A DNA stretch of 43,927 nucleotides from Betaproteobacteria bacterium (GTDB lineage: Bacteria > Pseudomonadota > Gammaproteobacteria > Burkholderiales > Burkholderiaceae_E), in assembly GCA_018970865.1 (NCBI GenBank), contig JAGWVN010000021.1, positions 1 to 43,927 of the forward strand, read 5' to 3'. Below are positions 31,664 through 39,212 of the stretch, in pieces. The first letter of the stretch is position 1; every line of letters begins with the position of its first letter. The notes under the pieces were generated by a model that was given only the letters and a program-made list of their open reading frames with translations, had not been told where the DNA came from and made no database searches. The position numbers were made by a program, and so were the translations under genes.

Positions 31664-33313
31664 TCAGCCGCCCAGGCTGCCGTCGCGCAGCATCTCGCGC
31701 AGGCGGAACTTCTGGATCTTGCCCGAGGGGGTGGCCGGCATGGCCGGCAGCACCTCCAGGCGCTCGGGGATGTACTGCACCGCCACCTTCTGCGCCTTCA
31801 GGAAGGCCACCATGTCGGCAAAGCCGAGCTGCTGCCCGGGCTTGAGCACTGCCACCGCGCAGCCGCGCTCGCCCAGACGCTCGTCGGGATAGGCCACGAT
31901 GGCCACCTGCGCGATCGCCGGGTGACGGTAGAGCAGCGACTCGATCTCCACCACCGGGATGTTCTCGCCGCCGCGGATGATCACATCCTTGCTGCGGCCG
32001 CTGATGCGGATGTAGCCCTGCGCGTCCATGCGGGCGAGATCGCCGGTGTCGAACCAGCCCTCGGCGTCGGTGTTGTTCCACTGCGGCCGACGAAGGTAAC
32101 CGCCGAAGTTGGAGCAGGCGCGCACCAGCAGCCGCCCGACCTCACCCTCGGGCAGGCTGCGGCCCTGATCGTCGACCACCTTCACCGAGACACCCGGCAG
32201 CGCGCAGCCATCGGTGGAGAACGCGCGCTCATCGGCGTCATCCAGCCGGATCAGGGTGACCGCGCCGTTCTCGGTCATGCCCCAGGCCGAGACGATCTTG
32301 CTGCCGAGCACGGCGCGGGCCTGCTCGACCAGCGGGCCGGGGATGGGCGCGCCGGCGCACAGGAAGGTGCGCAGGCTGGGCACCGCGAGGCCGCTCTCCT
32401 GCACATGGCGGGTGAGGTCGGTGAGGAAGGGCGTGGAGGCCATGGTGAAGCTCGCGCCCTCGGCGCGGATGAGCTCGATGGCCCGGCGCGGCTCCCAGAT
32501 GTCCTGCAGCACGGCGCTCGCGCGCAGCATCACCGGCATCATCAGCCCGTACATGAAGCCGGTCTGGTGGGCCATGGGCGAGGCCATCAGCACCACATCC
32601 TCGGCGCCGAGGTTCATGCGCTCGGCGTAGGGAATGATATTGGCCATCAGGGTGTTGGCGCTGTGCATCACGCCCTTGGGCTCGCCGGTGGTGCCCGAGG
32701 TGTAGATGAGCTGCGTGATGTCGTCGGGGCCGGGACGGGCCGCGGTCAGGATGGCGGCGGCATCGGGCGCCTGCTCCCAGGCCGGGCCGCCAAGCAGGGC
32801 CTCGAAGCTGTCGGGGCCCTCGCCGTCGACCACCACCAGCTGGCGCAGCGCGGGCAGCGAGGGCTGCAGCGCGCGGGCCATGGCTTCATGGTCGAAGCCG
32901 CGGAACACGCGGGGCACCACCAGCACCCGGGCCTCGCCGTGGCGCAGCATGAACGAGAGCTCGCGCTCGCGGAAGATCGGCATCAGCGGGTTGATCACCG
33001 CGCCGATGCGCGAGCAGGCGAGGTACATCAGGCTGAACTGCCACCAGTTGGGCAGCTGCATGGCCACCACATCATCGCGGCGCACGCCCAGGCGGTGCAG
33101 GCCCACCGCGATGCGGTCGGCCAGCTGGCCGACCTCGCGCCAGGTGAAGCGCCGGGTTTCCCCCGATTCGACCCGCAGCGCGGTCAGCGCGAGCTTGTCG
33201 GGGCAGTGGGCAAGGCAGGCATCGAGCGCCTGGTTGATGGTCTGGTCATGCCACCAGCCGCGCGCGATGCTCTCGGCGCGGCGCGGGGCCAGCAGGACGG
33301 CGTCGAATTCCAA
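31664..33313 (-). CDS. aliA: Cyclohexanecarboxylate-CoA ligase-like acyl-CoA synthetase
   Basis: AMP-forming acyl-CoA ligase (549 aa). Motif A3 is YTSGTTGEPKGV near 205-216, A5 is SAWGMTENG near 334-342, A7/A8 reads GWFDTGDLARMD and GRSKDVIIRGGENI, and the A10 lysine lies in PSGKIQKFRLRE near the C-terminus. AliA activates cyclohexanecarboxylate; the link to aliB, badI and badH, with badR nearby, supports the name. The start codon is TTG: GGAGAC four bases upstream fixes it, and no ATG fits the conserved N-terminus (EFDAVLL). Last gene of the bad/ali operon. Confidence 0.82.
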   Translation of the reverse strand: MEFDAVLLAPRRAESIARGWWHDQTINQALDACLAHCPDKLALTALRVESGETRRFTWREVGQLADRIAVGLHRLGVRRDDVVAMQLPNWWQFSLMYLACSRIGAVINPLMPIFRERELSFMLRHGEARVLVVPRVFRGFDHEAMARALQPSLPALRQLVVVDGEGPDSFEALLGGPAWEQAPDAAAILTAARPGPDDITQLIYTSGTTGEPKGVMHSANTLMANIIPYAERMNLGAEDVVLMASPMAHQTGFMYGLMMPVMLRASAVLQDIWEPRRAIELIRAEGASFTMASTPFLTDLTRHVQESGLAVPSLRTFLCAGAPIPGPLVEQARAVLGSKIVSAWGMTENGAVTLIRLDDADERAFSTDGCALPGVSVKVVDDQGRSLPEGEVGRLLVRACSNFGGYLRRPQWNNTDAEGWFDTGDLARMDAQGYIRISGRSKDVIIRGGENIPVVEIESLLYRHPAIAQVAIVAYPDERLGERGCAVAVLKPGQQLGFADMVAFLKAQKVAVQYIPERLEVLPAMPATPSGKIQKFRLREMLRDGSLGG

Positions 33314-33317
33314 GGCT

Positions 33318-33326
33318 GTCTCCTCT
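33318..33326 (-). promoter_or_regulatory. Ribosome-binding site that fixes the TTG start of aliA
   Basis: On the minus strand AGAGGAGAC ends four bases before TTG at 33313-33311. This strong match to the anti-Shine-Dalgarno, with the conserved first residues directly after, supports TTG as the start. In the same gap a bulged hairpin (33356-33378: GCCGG, CGGC, loop AAT, GCCG, CCGGC) lies between aliB and aliA and might tune aliA expression. Confidence 0.6.
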
Positions 33327-33400
33327 CGGATGGAAGTCTGGGCGGGCCTGGCCTCGCCGGCGCGGCAATGCCGCCGGCGGGCTGCCTCTGGCGCCCGGGT

Positions 33401-34558
33401 TCAGGCCGGCACCGCCTTGCGGCCCGCGCGGGTGCGGGCGATGACGGTCTTCATGATCTGCGCGGTGCCGTCGCCGATCTGGAAGCCCAGCACATCGCGC
33501 AGGCGCTGCTCCATCAGGCCGCGGTCATAGCCGGCATGGCCGTGCATCAGCAGGCACTGGTGGATGGTGTCGTAGGCGAGCTTGGGCGCCCACCACTTGC
33601 ACATCGCGGCCTCGGCGCTGTGCGGCGCGCCCCGGTCCTTGAGCCACAGCGCCTGCAGGCACAGCAGGCGCGCCGCCTCGACCTGGGTGTCGAGATCGGC
33701 CAGGGTGTGCGAGACACCCTGGAAGGCCGACAGCGGCTTGCCGAAGGCCTCGCGCTGCGCGACCCAGGCCCAGGTTTCCTCGAGGGCCACCCGCGCCACC
33801 GCCAGCACCTGCAGTCCGATCAGCGCGCGCGAGAAGTCGAAGCCCTGCATCACCTGCACGAAGCCGGCGTTCTCCTCACCCAGCCGGTGGCTGGCCGGCA
33901 CCCGCACATCATCGAAGAACAGCGAGCCGCGACCGATGGCGCGCTGGCCATGGCAGTCGAATCGGCTGCGGGTCAGCCCCGGCGTGTCGCCCGGCACCAG
34001 CAGCGCGGTGACGCCGTGGGCCGCCGACTCGACCGATCCGGTGCGACCGAACACCACGATGGCGTCGGCCTGGTCGGCCGCCGAGATGGAGGTCTTCTCG
34101 CCGTTGATCACATAGCTGTCGCCGACGCGCTCGATGCGCAGGCGCAGGTTGGCGGCATCGGACCCGCCGCGCGGCTCGGTGAGGGCGATGGCCAGCAGCG
34201 CCTCGCCGCGGGTGAGGCGCTGCAGCCAGGGCCCGGCCACTTCCGGCTGGCCATGATCGGCGAGGATCTGGCCGTTCAGCGACGCAAGCAGGTTGATGTA
34301 GGACAGGCTGAGGTCGGCGCGGGCGATCTCTTCGTGGATGACGCCGGCGGCCAGGCAGCCCATGCCCTGCCCGCCTTGCGCCGGCGCCAGTTCGGGCGCG
34401 ATGAAACCCATCTCGCCCATCTCGCGCATCAGCGCGCGGTCGAGCACCCGGGTGCGGTCGCGTTCCTGGAAGCCGGGCGCGATGCGCTCGGTGGCAAAGC
34501 GCCGGGCGTGGCCGGCAAGCGCGACCAGGTCGTCGTCGAGATAGGGATTGGGCGTCAT
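33401..34558 (-). CDS. aliB: Cyclohexanecarboxyl-CoA dehydrogenase-like acyl-CoA dehydrogenase
   Basis: Acyl-CoA dehydrogenase (385 aa) expected to desaturate cyclohexanecarboxyl-CoA to cyclohex-1-ene-1-carboxyl-CoA. FAD motifs: ALTEPRGGSDAANLRLR (125-141) and YVINGEKTSISAADQAD (149-165). C-terminal signature: LMHGHAGYDRGLMEQRLRDV, then FQIGDGTAQIMK. The residue at the usual catalytic Glu is Asp (D363), a departure also seen in some dehydrogenases of cyclic acyl-CoAs. It begins four bases after the badI stop, so it is in the same operon. Name based on operon context plus family. Confidence 0.85.
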   Translation of the reverse strand: MTPNPYLDDDLVALAGHARRFATERIAPGFQERDRTRVLDRALMREMGEMGFIAPELAPAQGGQGMGCLAAGVIHEEIARADLSLSYINLLASLNGQILADHGQPEVAGPWLQRLTRGEALLAIALTEPRGGSDAANLRLRIERVGDSYVINGEKTSISAADQADAIVVFGRTGSVESAAHGVTALLVPGDTPGLTRSRFDCHGQRAIGRGSLFFDDVRVPASHRLGEENAGFVQVMQGFDFSRALIGLQVLAVARVALEETWAWVAQREAFGKPLSAFQGVSHTLADLDTQVEAARLLCLQALWLKDRGAPHSAEAAMCKWWAPKLAYDTIHQCLLMHGHAGYDRGLMEQRLRDVLGFQIGDGTAQIMKTVIARTRAGRKAVPA

Positions 34559-34562
34559 GGCC

Positions 34563-35345
34563 TCACTTCGCGTACTTGCGGAACTCGGGCTTGCGCTTTT
34601 CCTTCAGGGCCGACACCCCTTCGCGCGACTCGTCGGTGTCGTAGTAGAGCTTCAGCGCGTACATGCCCATGCCGGCGATGCCGGCCTGATGGGCGGTGTC
34701 CATGTTGAAGCTGCGCTTGGCGATGGCGATGGCGGTGGGGCTGCGCTCGCAGATGGTCTCGGCCCACTCCTGCACCGTGGCGTCGAGCTGCTCGGGCGGC
34801 ACGCAGACATTGGCCAGCCCCATGGCCACGGCTTCCTGGCCGGAGTAGCGCTTGTTCAGGTACCAGATCTCGCGGGCTTTCTTCTCGCCGACCACGCGGG
34901 CGAGGAAGGCCGTGCCGTAGCCCGGATCGACCGAGCCCATCTTGGGGCCCACCTGGCCGAAGATGGCCTTCTCGGAGCAGATGGTGAGATCGCAGATGGT
35001 GGCCAGCACATTGCCGCCGCCGATGGCAAAGCCCTGCACCCGGGCGATGACCGGCTTGGGCACATCGCGGATGGCGGTGTGCAGTTCTTCCATCGGCAGG
35101 CCGATGGTGCCGCGTCCGTCGTAGTTGCCGTCGTGCGCGGACTGGTCGCCGCCGGTGCAGAAGGCCCGATCGCCCGCGCCGGCCAGCACGATGCAGCCGA
35201 TGTCGCGGTCATAGCCCGCCTTGTTGAAGGCGCGGATGAGCTCATCGCAGGTGGTGCCGCGAAACGCGTTCATCTTGTCCGGGCGGTTGATGATGATCCA
35301 GGCCACGCCGTTGCGGACCTCGTACAGGATGTCTTCGAATTGCAT
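34563..35345 (-). CDS. badI: 2-ketocyclohexanecarboxyl-CoA hydrolase
   Basis: Crotonase-fold ring-opening hydrolase (260 aa) converting 2-ketocyclohexanecarboxyl-CoA to pimeloyl-CoA. The sequence matches Rhodopseudomonas palustris BadI, as recalled, over long stretches: VAWIIINRPDKMNAFRGTTC, GDRAFCTGGDQS, DGNYDGRGTIGLPMEELHT, IGGGNVLATICDLTICSEKA and FNMDTAHQAGIAGMGMYALK. GGGN with the preceding FAI forms the oxyanion hole. Length equals the family. It is 35 bases downstream of badH and four bases upstream of aliB. Confidence 0.95.
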   Translation of the reverse strand: MQFEDILYEVRNGVAWIIINRPDKMNAFRGTTCDELIRAFNKAGYDRDIGCIVLAGAGDRAFCTGGDQSAHDGNYDGRGTIGLPMEELHTAIRDVPKPVIARVQGFAIGGGNVLATICDLTICSEKAIFGQVGPKMGSVDPGYGTAFLARVVGEKKAREIWYLNKRYSGQEAVAMGLANVCVPPEQLDATVQEWAETICERSPTAIAIAKRSFNMDTAHQAGIAGMGMYALKLYYDTDESREGVSALKEKRKPEFRKYAK

Positions 35346-35380
35346 GGGGGTTGCCGTTCAGTGAATGGATGGGTGGCTGA

Positions 35381-36148
35381 TCAGCCGTTCATGGTCAGGC
35401 CGCCCGACACGCTGAGCACCTGGCCGGTGACGAAGCCGGCATCCGCGCTGGCGAAGAAGGCGATGGCGCCGGGGAGGTCATCGGGCTGGCCGATGCGACC
35501 CAGCGGGATGGAGCGGGTGAAGGCCTCGACCAGTTTTTCGGGGTTGGAGGCGCCCTGCTTGAAGCCGTCGAAGAGCGCGGTGTCGGTCGGCCCGGGGCAG
35601 ACCACATTGACGGTGATGCCGTGACGGGCGTGCTCGCGGGCCAGGGTCTTGGACAGGGCGACCAGCCCGCCCTTGCAGGCGGCGTAGACCGCTTCGCCGG
35701 AGGAGCCCACGCGCGCGGCATCCGAGGACACATTGACGATGCGGCCGCTGCGCCGGGCCACCATGCCGGGCAGCACGGCGTGATGCATGTGCAGCGCGCC
35801 CACCAGGTTGATGGCGATCAGCTTCTCCCACTGCGCGGGAACGGTCTTCACGAAGGGCAGGAAGACATCCCAGCCGGCGTTGTTGACCAGCACATCGATG
35901 GGGCCGAGCGCCGACTCGGTGGCCGCCACGGCGGCATCGACCGTGGCGCGATCGGCGATGTCGCAGGCGAAGGCCTGGGCGTTGCCGCCCTGCGCGACGA
36001 TGCCCTCGGCCACCGCCTGCGCGGCGGACAGGTTGAGATCGAAGACCGCGACCTTCGCGCCCTCGGCCGCGAAGCGACGGCAGGTGGCCCCGCCGATGCC
36101 GCCACCGCCGCCGGTGACGATGACTGTCTGGTTGCTGAAACGGGTCAT
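35381..36148 (-). CDS. badH: 2-hydroxycyclohexanecarboxyl-CoA dehydrogenase
   Basis: SDR (255 aa) oxidising 2-hydroxycyclohexanecarboxyl-CoA to the 2-keto compound with NAD+. Motifs: TGGGGGIGG (12-20), D37 (NAD+), NNAGWDVF (89-96), S142, Y155 and K159 (YAACK). ALHMHHAVLPGMV, SSDAARVGSSGEAVYAACKG and HGITVNVVCPGPTDTALF closely match R. palustris BadH. GGAG precedes the ATG. It is the first gene of the minus-strand operon and divergent from badR, the same neighbourhood as in R. palustris. Confidence 0.94.
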   Translation of the reverse strand: MTRFSNQTVIVTGGGGGIGGATCRRFAAEGAKVAVFDLNLSAAQAVAEGIVAQGGNAQAFACDIADRATVDAAVAATESALGPIDVLVNNAGWDVFLPFVKTVPAQWEKLIAINLVGALHMHHAVLPGMVARRSGRIVNVSSDAARVGSSGEAVYAACKGGLVALSKTLAREHARHGITVNVVCPGPTDTALFDGFKQGASNPEKLVEAFTRSIPLGRIGQPDDLPGAIAFFASADAGFVTGQVLSVSGGLTMNG

Positions 36149-36297
36149 GGAAGGCTCCTGGGAGAGGGCGCCGCGAGCGCGGCCGACGGCCGCAAGGGCG
36201 TGGTGACGAGATCGTGCGCCTGTCGCGTGTTTATGTCAATATATTTACCTATAAGCCTGCGTGCAGGCACTCACCAGGACGCCAGAACCCTTCCGAC
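36149..36297. promoter_or_regulatory. badH/badR divergent promoter region with palindromes
   Basis: This gap holds an AT-rich core TTTATGTCAATATATTTACC (36230-36249) with the self-complementary AATATATT (36238-36245). Just beyond is the perfect palindrome GCCTGC-GT-GCAGGC (36255-36268). MarR-type regulators such as BadR bind palindromes in such shared promoter regions and repress both directions, so these are the likeliest operator candidates. Which one BadR uses cannot be decided from one sequence. Confidence 0.55.
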
Positions 36298-36825
36298 ATG
36301 CCGAACACCGCCGCAAGAAACAATAGGGATGGACAGTCCGACGCCCGGTTCGATCTCGCCAACCGGCTGTTCTTTCGCCTGTATCAATGCGCCAACCTGT
36401 TGCATAAAACCGGAACGCGCGCCGTCGAAGCCGAGGGTCTCACCACGCAGCAGTGGGCGGTACTCGGCGCGCTCTCGCGCGAGAGCGCGCGCAACGGCAT
36501 GGCGATGGGCGAGCTCGCGCGCTACCTGATGGTCACGCGGCAGAACCTGTCGGGGGTGATCAGCCGCATGGAGCGCGATGGCCATGTCGCCATCGCCCAG
36601 GGCGGCCAGGACCGGCGGGCGCGCCTGGTCAGCATGACCACCTCGGGCCGTCATGTCTGGCAGGACCTCGCCCAGCCGAAGATTCGCGCCTACTACGCGC
36701 AGGCGCTGGCGGAATTCTCGGGCGATGACCTCAGCCACGCGCTGCACTACCTGCTCAAGCTGGTGGGCAGCATGCAGCGGCTGGATGAGGGCCCGCAGCC
36801 CGGGCAAAACAAGAAGCCCCGCTGA
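36298..36825 (+). CDS. badR: MarR-family regulator (BadR-like)
   Basis: MarR-type winged-helix regulator (175 aa). Dimerisation helices flank the HTH region: LTTQQWAVLGALSRES, then MAMGELARYLMVTRQNLSGV (recognition helix) and the wing QGGQDRRARLVSMTTSG. R. palustris BadR represses badHI-aliAB and is released by 2-ketocyclohexane-1-carboxyl-CoA; the same divergent placement beside badH suggests the same role. The ATG at 36298 gives the family's usual length; an upstream ATG at 36214 would overlap the probable operator and is rejected. Confidence 0.88.
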   Translation: MPNTAARNNRDGQSDARFDLANRLFFRLYQCANLLHKTGTRAVEAEGLTTQQWAVLGALSRESARNGMAMGELARYLMVTRQNLSGVISRMERDGHVAIAQGGQDRRARLVSMTTSGRHVWQDLAQPKIRAYYAQALAEFSGDDLSHALHYLLKLVGSMQRLDEGPQPGQNKKPR

Positions 36826-36835
36826 CAGCGGGGCT
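36806..36835 (-). terminator. Hairpin terminator between convergent badR and thiolase genes
   Basis: AGCCCCGCT (36815-36823) and AGCGGGGCT (36827-36835) make a perfect 9-base stem with a 3-base loop. Read on the minus strand it is followed by TCTTGTTTTG, so it looks like an intrinsic terminator for the thiolase transcript. The stem also overlaps the badR stop codon and may end that transcript as well. Confidence 0.7.
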
Positions 36836-36909
36836 CGGGCAAGACCGCCCGCCCGGGCGCGATGCCGGAGGCGGCAGGCGGGCCGGCGCAGCGCGCCGGC
36901 CGGGCAGCC

Positions 36910-38070
36910 TCAGTAGACCTCGAACAGACCGGCCGCGCCCATGCCGCCGCCGATGCACATCGACACAACCACATGCTTGGCGCCGCGACGCTTGCCTTCC
37001 ATGAGCACATGGCCGGTGAGGCGCGCGCCGGTCATGCCGAAGGGGTGACCGATGGCGATGGAACCGCCGTTGACATTGTATTTGGCGGGATCGATGCCGA
37101 GCTTGTCACGGCTGTAGAGGCACTGGCTGGCGAAGGCCTCGTTGAGTTCCCACAGGTCGATGTCGTCGATCTTCAGGCCGTGCCGGGCGAGCAGGCGCGG
37201 AATGGCGAAGACCGGGCCGATGCCCATCTCGTCGGGCTCGCAGCCGGCCACCGCCCAGCCCTTGAAGGCGCCCATCGGCTGCAGGCCGCGGCGCTCGGCT
37301 TCGCGGGCTTCCATGACCACCACCGCAGCCGCGCCGTCGGAGAGCTGGCTGGCATTGCCGGCCGTGATGAACTTGCCCGGACCCTTCACCGGCTCGAGCT
37401 TGGCCAGGCCCTCGAGCGTGGTGTCGGGGCGGTTGCACTCGTCCTTGTCGACCACCACATCGACCATCGACTCGGCCTTGGTGACCTTGTCGACGACCTT
37501 CATGCGGGTCTTGACGGCGATGATCTCGTCCTTGAACTTGCCGGCCTTCTGGGCCGCCGCCATGCGCTGCTGCGACTGCAGCGAGTACTCGTCCTGGTAT
37601 TCGCGGCTGATGCCGTAGCGCGCCGCGACCACATCGGCGGTGTCGATCATGGGCATCCAGTAGGCCGGGTACATCTCGGTGATGCGGTCTTCCTTGCCGC
37701 CCCCGCCGCCGCCCTGGAAGCTGATCGAGTCGACGCCGCCACCGACGACGATGTCGGCGCCCTCGTTGGTCACATAGTGGCAGGCATGCGCGATGGCGTT
37801 CAGGCCCGAGGAGCAGGCCCGGTGGATGGTCATGCCCGAGGTGGTGACCGGCAGACCGGCCAGCAGCGCCGCGCCGCGCGCGACATTGCCCGAGGCGGCC
37901 ACGCAGCCGGCGATCACATCCTCGACCTCGGCGGGGGCCACGCCGGAGCGCTGCACCGCGTGCTGCACCGCGTGGCCGAGCAGGGCCATGTTGGAGGTGC
38001 TGTTGAAGCCGCCGCGGGCGGCCTTGGCCAGGCCGGTGCGGGCGTACGAAACGATCACTGCTTGCCGCAT
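36910..38070 (-). CDS. Thiolase (acetyl-CoA C-acyltransferase)
   Basis: Thiolase (386 aa) cleaving 3-oxoacyl-CoA with CoA. The nucleophile C86 is in [11 protein letters not shown], the catalytic His H342 in [10 protein letters not shown] and the acid/base C372 in [18 protein letters not shown] is the conserved oxyanion segment. The ATG at 38070 was chosen because GGAGACACCC directly precedes it and the family start ([12 protein letters not shown]) follows. It ends facing badR. It could thiolyse 3-oxopimeloyl-CoA formed downstream of the BadI product, but it is a separate transcript. Confidence 0.94.
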   Translation of the reverse strand: MRQAVIVSYARTGLAKAARGGFNSTSNMALLGHAVQHAVQRSGVAPAEVEDVIAGCVAASGNVARGAALLAGLPVTTSGMTIHRACSSGLNAIAHACHYVTNEGADIVVGGGVDSISFQGGGGGGKEDRITEMYPAYWMPMIDTADVVAARYGISREYQDEYSLQSQQRMAAAQKAGKFKDEIIAVKTRMKVVDKVTKAESMVDVVVDKDECNRPDTTLEGLAKLEPVKGPGKFITAGNASQLSDGAAAVVVMEAREAERRGLQPMGAFKGWAVAGCEPDEMGIGPVFAIPRLLARHGLKIDDIDLWELNEAFASQCLYSRDKLGIDPAKYNVNGGSIAIGHPFGMTGARLTGHVLMEGKRRGAKHVVVSMCIGGGMGAAGLFEVY

Positions 38071-38197
38071 GGGTGTCTCCTCGGGTGCGGGATGGATGTC
38101 CGGCGCAGGCCCCCGGGAGGCGCCTGCGGATCGACCCGCATCTTCACACCATCCGCCGGCCTGCGAAAGCCGCGGCGATCCGGGAATCGGCCGGGTG

Positions 38198-38217
38198 ACC
38201 GCGGCCGGACCGCGGCC
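38198..38217. repeat. Two direct repeats with embedded palindromes in a divergent gap
   Basis: ACCGCGGCC occurs at 38198-38206 and 38209-38217, an 11-base step equal to about one helical turn. Each contains the palindrome CCGCGG. It lies between the divergent thiolase and aldolase genes and could be a regulator site; in DNA this rich in GC chance is a fair alternative. Confidence 0.3.
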
Positions 38218-38326
38218 CGCGCGAGACGGGATGCGCCCTGCCCCGCGCTGGTGGACAATGCAGCGCGACATCATCACGGCCGCGCCGGCCCGCCGGCAGC
38301 GGCTCCAACACCCCGGGGGAGACACC

Positions 38327-39118
38327 ATGAGGAAGAACGCCGCACTCGCGAAATGGCGCGCCGGCCAGCAGACCATCGGCGGCTGGCTGTCGCTGTCGAA
38401 CACCCACAGCGCCGAGGCGCTCTCCAAGATCGGCTTCGACTGGCTGTGCGTCGACATGCAGCACGGCCTGCTCGACTATGGCGACCTGCGGCACATGCTG
38501 CCCGCCATCTCGGGCAGCGACACCACCCCCATCGTGCGGGTCTCGGGCAACGACCCGCGCGAGATCATGAAGGCGCTCGATGCCGGCGCCTACGGCGTGA
38601 TCGTGCCGCTGGTCAACACCCGCGAGGAAGCCGCCGCGGCCATCTCGGCCTGCCGCTATCCGCCGCTGGGCAGCCGCTCCTTCGGGCCGCTGCGCGCCGG
38701 TCTCTATGGCGGCGCCGGCTACGCCAAGGAGGCCAATGACGAGATGGCCTGCATCGCGATGATCGAGACCCGCCAGGGCCTGGACAACCTCGAGGCGATC
38801 GTGAGCACGCCCGGCCTGGGCGGGGTGTACATCGGCCCGGCCGATCTCGCGCTGGCCATCGGCCTGCCCGCCCAGGGCGACACCGACGAACCCCGGCATC
38901 TCGAGACCGTCGAGCGCATCCTGCAGACCTGCAAGAAGCACAAGGTGCCGGCCGGCATCCACACCAGCAGCCTGGCCTGGGCCAAGCGGCGGCTGGCGAT
39001 GGGTTTCGAGTTCGTCACGCTCGGCTCGGACATCGGCTTCATGATGTCGGCGGCCACCGCCGAGCTGGCCAGCGCCCGCGGCACGATCGCCCCCAAGGGC
39101 CCAGCCACGGCCTACTGA
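38327..39118 (+). CDS. HpcH/HpaI-family class II aldolase
   Basis: Metal-dependent pyruvate aldolase (263 aa) of the HpcH/HpaI family, cleaving or forming 4-hydroxy-2-oxoacids. Visible active-site residues: H46 in DMQHGLLD, R71 (IVRVSGND), and metal ligands E147 (MIETRQGL) and D173 (IGPADLAL). The ATG at 38327 has GGGGGAGA upstream; the frame is open far upstream inside the divergent gap but without conserved residues. Neighbouring genes do not reveal the substrate. Confidence 0.92.
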   Translation: MRKNAALAKWRAGQQTIGGWLSLSNTHSAEALSKIGFDWLCVDMQHGLLDYGDLRHMLPAISGSDTTPIVRVSGNDPREIMKALDAGAYGVIVPLVNTREEAAAAISACRYPPLGSRSFGPLRAGLYGGAGYAKEANDEMACIAMIETRQGLDNLEAIVSTPGLGGVYIGPADLALAIGLPAQGDTDEPRHLETVERILQTCKKHKVPAGIHTSSLAWAKRRLAMGFEFVTLGSDIGFMMSAATAELASARGTIAPKGPATAY

Positions 39119-39133
39119 GCGCGCGCGTCGGCC

Positions 39134-39197
39134 GCGGCCCGCGCAGGCGGGCCGCGCCACGCTGCATCCCCATCCCCAGGCGGCCCGCAAGGCCGCC
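39134..39197 (+). other. Two strong hairpins between the aldolase and acyl-CoA ligase genes
   Basis: GCGGCCCGC-GCAG-GCGGGCCGC (39134-39155) is a perfect 9-base stem 15 bases after the aldolase stop and may terminate or stabilise that transcript. GGCGGCC-CGCAA-GGCCGCC (39179-39197) follows, ending 15 bases before the ligase ATG. No Shine-Dalgarno sequence is visible for the ligase, so the second hairpin occupies the place where one would be expected. Confidence 0.45.
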
Positions 39198-39212
39198 CAC
39201 TCGAGCCACCGC

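Noticed and set aside
31376-34708. Plus-strand frame of over 1,100 codons opposite aliA and aliB
   Set aside because: It is rich in His, Gly, Arg and Ala, runs across two real genes and a gap, and has no ribosome site.
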